Program-made: the position numbers and the translations under genes
Notes under the pieces: generated by a model
What the model was told of the DNA's origin: nothing
The model's database searches: none
The model's input: the letters and a program-made list of their open reading frames with translations, nothing else
Shown here: positions 55,915 through 64,000 of the stretch, piece by piece
How positions within the stretch are numbered: position 1 is the first letter of the stretch
Layout of the letters: every line of letters begins with the position of its first letter
From: Entoloma clypeatum
Taxonomy: Eukaryota > Basidiomycota > Agaricomycetes > Agaricales > Entolomataceae
NCBI GenBank assembly: GCA_963565915.1
Contig: OY751487.1
Coordinates: 3,286,001-3,350,000, forward strand
Direction of reading: 5' to 3'
DNA: 64,000 nucleotides

Positions 55915-58900
55915 ATGGACGGCCCACCTCCGCAAGAAGAAGACTTTTCTAGTCTATCCGTTGCAGATCGACTTGCACACAAGAACTGGAAAGCTCGTGT
56001 CAGCGGCTATGAATCTCTCGTGAAGACCTTCCAAACAACAGAGTCTGACACTGATCCCGCTTTCAAGCCTTACATCAACAATCCTGATCTTCTCAAGAGA
56101 ATAGTGACGGACTCGAACGCGGTAGCACAAGAAAAGGGCGTCGAATGCGTCGTGGCACTCGTCAAATTTGCTGGAGAGACGGCCGCCAAAACCCGGGAGG
56201 TTGTCATGCCTGCGTTGGTTGAAAAATGTTTTGGCTCGTCGAGAGCAGGCACGAAGACTCAGGCCGTTGAACTGGCTTTGCAGTACGTTGAAGTCGAAAA
56301 TGCAGGTACTGGGGTCGTGGTACGTTGAATAGGTGTGCTGCCCGCATGTAAAGTAGATCTCATTCTTACGGTTTTCTCAGACTGATATTCTGGTCGGATT
56401 GGGGGCAAAGCAGCCTAAAGCCGTCGCGGGCTGTGCCCTCGCACTGAAAGAAGTCTTTCGGTGAGTCCTTGCGTCCTCTATCATGTTTTGCAATAAATAC
56501 ATCACACTCTGTGACGTGGATCAATCAACATGGCTGATTATTCGAATATCTGTCTAGTGTATTTGGAACACAACCGACACCACCACCTCCCGTCCTCAAA
56601 TCTCTACCGAAGATCTTTTCTCACAGTGATAAGGGTGTTCGTGCCGAAGGAGTAACTCTGGCCCATATCCTATACCAATATATCGGACCTGCTATCGAAC
56701 CGTGGTTGGCGGACTTAAAACCTGTTCAACTTAAGGAGTTGAAGGAAGCATTTGAAGGAATGGAGAAGGATGGAAAAGGAAAAGGCACTTTAAAGCCTGA
56801 GAGGATGACTCGAGCACAGGCGCGCGAAATGGAAAACGTCAATGAAAGTGAAGGTCCCGAGTCAACCGAGATGGAAGGCAAGTTTGAATCCGTTCGTTCT
56901 TTCAAATGATCGACATACCTATATGATCGATAGAACCAGCTATGCTCGACCCTCGCGCTTTAGCTGAACCCATCGATATTGTCTCAAAGCTCTCCCCTTC
57001 CCTTCAGATAAATCTCAAATCAACAAAATGGAAGGAGCGCAAAGAAGCTCTCGATGATCTTCAAACACTCCTAACTTCGAACCCTAGGATAAAAGATGCA
57101 CCAGAACTCGGCGAATTGGCTAAGTCTCTAGCATCTCGCATATCGGGGGATGCAAACATTGCCTGCGTAATGGTTGCAGCATCTTGCATCGAAGAACTAG
57201 CGAAAGGGATGATGTTTGCTTTCGGGAGGTACCGAGAGAGCGTTGTTCCGCTTATGCTTGAGCGCATGAAAGAACGAAAAACCACTGTGACGGATGCCAT
57301 TGGTACCGCTTTAGATGCCGTTTTCGCAACAGTGAGCATAGCAAGCAGAATGGTTAGATTCACTGCTTAACTTTTCTATGCTGTAGACCACTCTGTCGGA
57401 GATCCTTCCGGATCTTGAAGCTTCCTTGAAGTCCAAAAATCCTCAGGTGAAGGAAGGGACGCTCAAGTTTTTAAGCAGGTGCCTGTCTACGTCGCCGTCT
57501 CCGATTCAACCCCCCCAAGTGAAGCCTCTAGCCGACACATTGGCTACACTTCTCGAAGACGGGTTCGAGGGCGCCAGGAATGAAGGCGCCCTCTGCCTTG
57601 GAATCTTAATGAAGATGGTCGGGGAACGCCCGCTTAACGCACTCATGGATAGTTTGGCTGATATGAGGAAGGTCAAAGTAAAAGAGGCATTTGAAAAAGC
57701 TGTTGTAAAGTGCAAAGTCGCTGCCCCAAAAGCTGCCCCCCCCAAAGCTGCACCGCCTAAAGCAGGTGCGGCCAAAGCGCTCGCAACTAAAACCGCGCAG
57801 ACTGTTCCAAGCAACACGGGGAAGGTCGTGTCATCGCCGCCTACCGAGGAAGACAAACCTCCCAGCAAGCCACCCATTAAACCTCTTGTAGCAGCTGCTG
57901 TAAGTCACAGAATTTTTCAGATCTCTGAACGCACTAATGAACCCATGAGAAGCCAAGAAAACCTCCCGCGGCCGGCGGTTCCGCAGCATCTGCAATAAAG
58001 AAGCCCGTGGCGGCTGCACCTTCCAAGCCTTCTAAACCTAATGCTTCAGGGGCACCTGGGGCCCTCGATAATTTCAAGTACAGGCATACTTCCGAAGACG
58101 CAGAAAACATTGCGGCAGAATTATTACCATCGTCGATCATGACTGGTCTTACTGATGCAAATTGGAAGACAAGATTAGCTGCGCTTGATGAGATGACCAG
58201 TTGGTTGGAACCATTGATTGAAACGTTAGATGCAGAGGTTGTGGTGCGAGCCTTCGCAAAAAAGGGTTGGGGTGAAAAGAATTTTCAGGTACGTTCCCCT
58301 ATATCATACGACCCAATCTGCTAAGTTTCCCGTTAGGTTTCTGCGAAATTGTATGGCATTCTCGGGCTTCTGGCAGAGAAATGTCCATCATTCGGTCGAT
58401 CTTGTGCAGCACTTTGCGTGGCACACTTGAGTGAGAAGTTAGGCGATATGAAACTCAAAAAACCTGCTGGCGAAACACTCTCACTGTTTGCGGAGAAGAC
58501 CTCGTTGCAATTTATCTTGAGCCAAGGTTAATTTGTTCTATGAATGTCATATAAATGTTTTACTGAGTCTATTAGTGTACGAGCCTTTGTCGAAACAGAA
58601 GGCTCCGAAAGTTATTGCAGACGCTCTCACTTGGATAAATTCTGTGTTGACAGAGTTTGGGATCACAGGATTGACATTGCGAAGTCTAATCGAGTTTCTG
58701 AAGACGACGCTGCAAAACTCCAATGCTGCTGTTCGTACAAGCGCAACAAAAACTCTAGTAACCGTCAAATTGTTTGTCGGGTCGAGTAAGTTACATCCCT
58801 TCTATTCTGAAATCCGTCTGCAATTTTGTGTGAAGGCATCAAAGACTTTCTGGAAGATTTGAACCCTCAGTTACTCAATACCATTGTTACCGAGTTTGAC

Positions 58901-61900
58901 AAGGTCGATGGCACTCCCGCTCCTGAACCTTGTCGGACATCTTCGGATGTACTCAATATGGTGTCTTCTTTGTCGGGGCAAGCGAAAAATGGGCCAATGG
59001 CTGGTGATCCCATGGACGATTTGTTCCCACGTGTTGAGATCGACGGGTTGTTGAAAGGAACATCTATTTTATCGGACGCGAAGAGCGAAGCATGGAAAAC
59101 GAAAAAAGAAGCTCTCGAAACTCTGCAAGGAATATTGGATCAAGGTAGCAACAAGCGCTTGAAAAGCACCATGGGTAAATTACTTGCTGTTCTCCCTCAT
59201 TGATGACGCTCAGCCGTTTCTTCAGGAGAGATCGGTCAGATACTCAAAGCCAGGGTGGTGGACACAAACAAAGCTGTTCAGACCTTGGCGCTCGACATTA
59301 TTTGCCGCATTTCCACAGGCATGGGCAAACCTTTCGAGAAACATTCCCGCCTCTTCATCCTACCATTATGCACAGTTTTGGCGGACCAGAAAGCCCCGAT
59401 ACGCACAGCCGCTCTGCAAACTTTGTCTTCTATCGCTACAGCGTGCGGGAGTGTGGATAGCATGGTTTCTGGAATCACCTCCGCGCTAGACATGCCCAAC
59501 CCTCTGCAAAAAGGCACCCTTTTGAACTGGTTAACGGAATGGTTCAAAGAACATGAGCCTTCTCCCAATCTGGAGATCAATTCTTGGGTCAATCCGGTTC
59601 TTGGATGTCTTGATGACCGTAACAGCGATGTACGAAAAGGTGCCCAAGCACTTTTACCCGTTTTAATCATGTGCGCCGGCTTCGATTATGTGTTACAGCA
59701 GACGAGTTCCCTTAAACCAGCTTCTCGTACGAGCGCTGTTCCGTTGATACAAGCTGCTCGCTCCGCGGTTTCACCAGCTCAGCCCCTTCAGACTAAACAA
59801 ACGCCAAGACAAGCACCTGACATCGTACCTCCAGTTACACTCAATCCTGCCACCTCGGAGTCTCTTACAGTCCCAGCTAAGCCTGAGACAAAACCCACCG
59901 GTGTCCGACGTAAACTGCCAATGGGTAGTCGCCCTGAATCGCGGTTGGAAACGCCAGTTGATGCTGTGTCATCAAAATTAAAATCAACTGTTGGAGCTCC
60001 CAAACGTCTGGGCGGTACAGAGACCCCTGCAGCCCCAGCCCTCTCGTCCGTGCCTTTTCATGGCATAAGCGTGGAAGCCAAAAGAGTACGATGTGGTAAA
60101 GATGCGCAAAAATGGATTAACGAGGGGGGCCCCACTCGGAAAGACCTCGCGGATTTGCTACAGAACCAAATGGAATTGTATGCCTCAAAAGACCTTGTGT
60201 TTCGGTTATTCAGCCATGACCACAACGCCGTCAATGATCACATCCATGGTCTAACAGCGATGAGCGATTTTTACTCGGCAGCTGCCCAGGGTGTAGACGA
60301 AGATGTCGCTGCTGTCTGTATCGCGAATCTTGACCTGCCCCTTAAATATGCTTCTATCAAAGCCCACGAACCCCAGCCTAACTTGATATCCAAATGCCTT
60401 GATGTGGTCGAAGCTATCTTAGCTTTTCTGCGCAGTGTCAATTATCAACTCGCAGAGGGTGAGGCATTGTGCTTTATACCTACCATGGTATTCAAGGTAA
60501 CAGTATCGCTCATGCGTCCCAACCCTCCTACTGAAGTCTCTCACAGCTTGGTGACGCCAGGGAACAAGTTCGCAACCGAGTCCAGCAAATCATCCGTGCA
60601 CTACCCAAAGTATATGCCTATAGCCGCCTATTTCAGGTCTTGCTTGATTATGGTCTGAAGTCAAAAGTTGCAAAGACTCGCCAGGGCGCTCTCGACGAGA
60701 TGGCTGTTATCCTCAAAAAGTCTGGCATGGGAGCATGTGAATCAGTCAAAGCTTTTCCCATCATAGCTTCCATGATCTCAGACAAAGATTCACAAGTACG
60801 CAAGTCGGCACTCAGTACCCTAAGGTCAGTCCTATCATAACTCAACGAAGTCCATTCATGCTCATGAGTGAATAGTGAGGGATATGCTCTGGTTGGCGAA
60901 AAAGTCTGGTCATTGGTGGGAGTGCTCCCTCCGAAAGACAGAACTCAGTTGGAAGAAAGATTACGTCGTGTACCTGGACCCAGTTCCCCTGACAAGCAAG
61001 ATGCACCTGGGACGGCCCCTGCGATAAATCGTCTCGCTGCAGCCGCTCCTCGTCCCGCTTCGCCAGCACTTTCACGCATTGCTGGTCTGCCCCGGGCAGT
61101 CAGTCCTTCTGCTGCTGGCGGATCCCGTTTGACTCGTCCTGCATCTCCAGCCTACGCGACCCGATCGGGATCGCCAACGACGCCCGTAGTGCCTCGTTCG
61201 GAGTCACCTATGCGTACAACACGCGCTCCTCTGAACTCGAACGCCCCCACTCCACCCATATCACCCACAGGGATAGGTCGGCCAAAAAGTATGTTGCCAT
61301 CAAGGCTTGGACGTCCCCGACCCAATTTCTCGCAACCACTTTCACATCCCCCTACTCACGATGTCGCCGCCACGGATGACTCGATACCTCCTACTGGGGG
61401 CGACGATACAGGACATGCTGTATCCGTAAATACAACCGCTGAGAGCACCATACAACCGCCAATGCCCGATGACATCACCATTACAATATCTAGCATTCTC
61501 AGCAGTGACCCCACACGTAGTGTGGACGCACTGAAGAAGATACAGAAGATTTTATCAATAGGGCAAGAAGCAGGTCTCTCCATACCCCAATACCGCGAAC
61601 TTGCAGAACATACTGAAGGTCTAATTGAGACCATAACCTTGCAAATGGCTCATGTCTTCGAACGCCCCGAGGATTTGTTACATGATGATAATTTCCGACT
61701 CGCAAAGCATCTGATTCAAACGCTGAATAACTTTTGTGACCATACCTTGCTGGCGGAATCGCTTACAGTGGATATAGTAACCTCCTTATTGGAAGAGTTG
61801 ACATTACGCCTGCTTGAAACCGATGACAGTGATGTCAAAAAGGTGAAAGACCTTTCGCGCTTCATTAACATGATCATTTTGCGCCTGTTTGCGACAGGTA

Positions 61901-63129
61901 GAAGGATGTCCATCTTCCGGTGAGTGATTAGGCAGAATTGTGTTCATCATTAAGAACATTTCTGTTTTCAAGCGCTCTCTTTGCTCTCCTGCTACAAATC
62001 GTCAAACCTTTTCCAAGTGCTGGAACCTTGGCCGATTCCAAAGACTCGAAGGTGGCAGAGCTCGTCCTGAAATGTATCTGGAAGTTGGCCCGGAACATTC
62101 CTCAAGATCTGAGCGAACAACGTTTGGATCCGATTGAACTCTTCCCAGTGATCGAGCACTTCTTACAGTCTGTCCCACCTAACGAATGGCGTGCACGAGC
62201 GACAAATAAAGTGCCTTGCGGCGACATGCCTCTGAGGACTATCAAAGTCATTATCCAGCATGTTGTTGGTGAGCAAGTTTACATGACCTCAGTGGCTGGA
62301 AAAGATCTCATCATATTCTGTCATGCAGCTCATCATGGGGACGATGTTTATGATCTATTGTCTGCATCTTTTGACGACCCCTCAGCAACTATCGTGTATC
62401 CTTATGTATACCGTATACTCAATTCGACTTCGCGTGCTGTTACCGACATACCACCTCACCGCAGCGGAGGCTCTATCGAACGTCCTATTACACCGTCCTC
62501 CAGTCGGCCAATTTCACCCCAGGAAACAGCGTCTTCTGTGAGCCACCCACGATCTCCTACACACCGGACCAGCCCGAGTTCATCCTCCCTCAACGGCAAC
62601 GGAGTGGCCTCTCCGACTGTGGAAGAACCAGATCCAGATGCGCAGTTGCTCGCCATCATAGGGCACATTTCCAGCGAAACGACGGGCGCTTTGCACAAGG
62701 AGGGTATCACAGAGCTCCACCACTTCTTAAAGGCATATCCTCACAAAAGACCTCGCGTCGAGAAAATGCTTGAGTCTACCGGAGCAGCATTTCGCAAGTA
62801 TATTAACCGTGCGTTAGCCAGCCGTGCTGCTGAGGACCAAGAAAGAAACGTTGCCGTAGCAAATACCCTGATTAGTTTGTGATGCCTGCTTGGCAATTGC
62901 CCGAAACCTAACTCGTGCTTTCGCAGAACTAGAATCAAGTCACATCGAGCCTCCGATAGTGGATCCCGAGGTCGTCTCCAGAACAGTCAGTCCTCTTGAG
63001 GAGTCGGGTCAGCAACAAGACAAGTTATCTAGGCTTCATGATATCTTCCAGTACCGATCTAGTACCCTCAGCACAGGATCGTCTCAAACTCGAACGCTGC
63101 CATCAGGCACACGACCGCTACCGGGTTGA
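55915..63129 (+). CDS. XMAP215/Stu2/Alp14-family microtubule polymerase, 15 exons
   Basis: TOG-domain protein that binds tubulin and speeds plus-end growth at microtubule tips and spindle poles. I join exons 55915-56319, 56381-56460, 56558-56877, 56934-57331, 57387-57899, 57953-58288, 58337-58526, 58576-58785, 58836-59174, 59226-60496, 60547-60824, 60876-61919, 61973-62268, 62329-62874 and 62927-63129. This gives 6429 nt, 2142 residues, with every junction in phase. HEAT-type TOG arrays are seen at about residues 10-235, 270-510, 612-840, 885-1090 and 1214-1475. The first is typical of the family (HKNWKARVSGYESL, EKCFGSSRAGTKT). An Ala/Lys/Pro linker (510-600) and Ser/Pro/Arg linkers (1090-1210, 1476-1620) are basic and suit microtubule-lattice binding. 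The C-terminal helical region (about 1640-2050) contains the conserved DDVYDLLSASFDDPSA. Five TOGs is the animal/plant arrangement, since yeast Stu2 has two. The ATG is the first in frame after a pyrimidine-rich leader. Confidence 0.9.
56878..56933 (+). other. GC-AG intron 3 of the XMAP215 gene
   Basis: The donor is G|GCAAGT, not GT, and the acceptor is ATAG. Only this choice joins the E-rich linker to the next TOG domain in frame (GAG ATG GAA G|AA CCA). GCAAGT is the usual strong context for the rare GC donors. Confidence 0.7.
62269..62328 (+). other. 60-nt intron 13 that is open in frame
   Basis: GTGAGC...ATGCAG, 60 nt with no stop, so an ORF finder reads through it. Removing it restores the family motif VV-AHHGDDVYDLL. 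Retention would insert 20 residues without a frameshift. Confidence 0.75.
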
Positions 63130-63294
63130 GGCTGAGGCGTTAACCGAGAGTGAAATCGCATGTAACCTAGTACCATACGGTAACCTACCATACTTAGACT
63201 AATAATTGAGATGAATGCTTTTCTTTTGCTTGTCTTTGTTGGGGTTCGACGTCAGTTCACTGTGCCATCGTGCCCCCGCAACCTCAGCACCAAA

Positions 63295-64000
63295 ATGACT
63301 CTGCCAGCGAAGCAACCTCAAGGCTCCATTTCATATGATGCAGCCATGATGTTTTGGAAGATCATCACCCAAATATTCTTCAGGGAAATTCGACCCAGAG
63401 GCGCATTCAACATCCCTCGAGACGGTCCAGTGATTTTTGTCGGTGCTCCACACAACAACCAAGTATTTTGGCTTGTCTCGTTATCAGAACAAAATTATTC
63501 AATGTGTTTTCTGGATCTAGTTCCTTGATCCTCTTCTCCTTACCCTGGAGGTGTACCGAGAAACACGCCGTCATGTGCAATTCCTTGCCGCTGCAAAAAG
63601 TATGGAGAGAAAGGCCGTGGGTTTCTTTGCAAGGATGATGGATAGTAGTGAGTATCGGATGTATCAGCATGAATGTCTACTCAGTCAAAATACCTCTGGT
63701 AGTCCCTGTCACTCGCGCCGCAGACTCGGCCACCGTTGGTACAGGCCGGATCTGGCTTTCGCCCGATGACGCTTGCCTTGTCTTGGGGCACGGAACGCAA
63801 TTCCTTACCGATTTCTCTCCCCGAATGCAAATCTTGCTGGCCAAGTCCCTCGGATCATTGGTTGCAGAAGTCAATGAAGTTGTCTCTGACACAGAGTTGA
63901 GAATAAAACGAGAATTCGGGGGAGAGAGCGGCAAAGGTACATCTCGGATCAGGGAACGAATGTCTGAGCTGCAACAACAAGGCGTGAAGGGCGTCGAATT
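63295..64000 (+). CDS. Gpt2/Sct1-like glycerol-3-phosphate acyltransferase, N-terminal part
   Basis: The N-terminus of an ER-membrane acyltransferase that makes lysophosphatidic acid (first step of glycerolipid synthesis). The window ends inside the gene. Exons are 63295-63462, 63521-63647 and 63685-64000, with introns of 58 and 37 nt. The joined frame gives FFREIRPRGAFNIPRDGPVIF, then APHNNQ joined to FLDPLL, the family's version of acyltransferase motif I (His and Asp of the HxxxxxD type). AAKSMERKAVGFFARMM and then VTRAADSATVGTGRIWL follow. The start at 63295 gives a short soluble leader (MTLPAKQPQGSISYDAA) before a hydrophobic helix. The gene is 165 bp downstream of the XMAP215 gene on the same strand. 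The substrate-binding FPEG motif would lie beyond the edge. Confidence 0.85.

Noticed and set aside
56706..56909. Separate small gene starting at 56706
   Set aside because: It is an exon of the XMAP215 gene. The apparent stop lies in the GC-AG intron.
62880..62882. In-frame TGA as the natural end of the XMAP215 protein
   Set aside because: A GTTTGT...CTAAC...CGCAG intron (62875-62926) removes it. The joined frame continues to 63129 and the total CDS length stays a multiple of three.

Overview
The window looks like a repeat-rich intergenic tract of a filamentous basidiomycete, probably an Agaricomycete. It ends on the right in two ordinary nuclear genes. The evidence for this is the many 48-97 nt GT-AG introns, chromodomain Ty3/gypsy elements (chromoviruses), Ty1/copia elements primed by half an initiator tRNA, and an XMAP215/Stu2-type protein that appears to carry five TOG domains. 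There are no rRNA genes, CRISPR arrays or prokaryotic operons. Roughly 80% or more of positions 1-55,163 can be assigned to mobile elements, many nested inside each other.

Layout from left to right. 1-4.3 kb: a small TA-flanked inverted-repeat element, then a 3.5-kb hAT-like element with an 8-bp target duplication, carrying a nested TA-flanked element and a 20-bp minisatellite. 4.3-18.7 kb: gypsy1-A, a minus-strand Ty3/gypsy element, split by a copia element (copia1), a solo LTR, a MITE containing another MITE, and a second solo LTR. 18.7-22.5 kb: a TA-flanked element, and a proline-rich host exon remnant interrupted by a third solo LTR. 22.5-25.6 kb: two more members of the hAT-like family. 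25.7-26.3 kb: minisatellite. 26.4-32.4 kb: gypsy2. 32.5-39.7 kb: minisatellite split by copia2 (minus strand), which has identical LTRs and an extra leader ORF. 40.3-47.7 kb: gypsy1-B, an inverted near-copy of gypsy1-A. 47.8-48.1 kb: helicase fragment. 48.3-55.2 kb: second copy of the TA-flanked element, split by gypsy3, whose coding region is intact apart from one 119-bp MITE. 55.9-63.1 kb: a 15-exon XMAP215/Stu2/Alp14 homologue. 63.3 kb to the edge: the start of a Gpt2/Sct1-like glycerol-3-phosphate acyltransferase.

The main mechanistic observations are as follows. (1) The three chromovirus families each have a primer-binding site starting exactly 2 nt after the 5' LTR. It is complementary to 10-11 nt of their own LTR at the expected transcript start, which is the self-priming arrangement known from Tf1. 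(2) gypsy2 and gypsy3 both carry a G_GAT_TTT heptamer in the gag frame near the end of gag. Pol is in the -1 frame and a potential stem starts 6-7 nt downstream, as expected for programmed -1 frameshifting. (3) The flanking 5-mers of gypsy1-A and gypsy1-B are exchanged in the pattern expected if recombination between two inverted elements flipped the roughly 22-kb segment between them. (4) All seven differences between the gypsy2 LTRs are CpG transitions, which suggests cytosine methylation. (5) Three identical copies of a 119-bp MITE suggest very recent activity.
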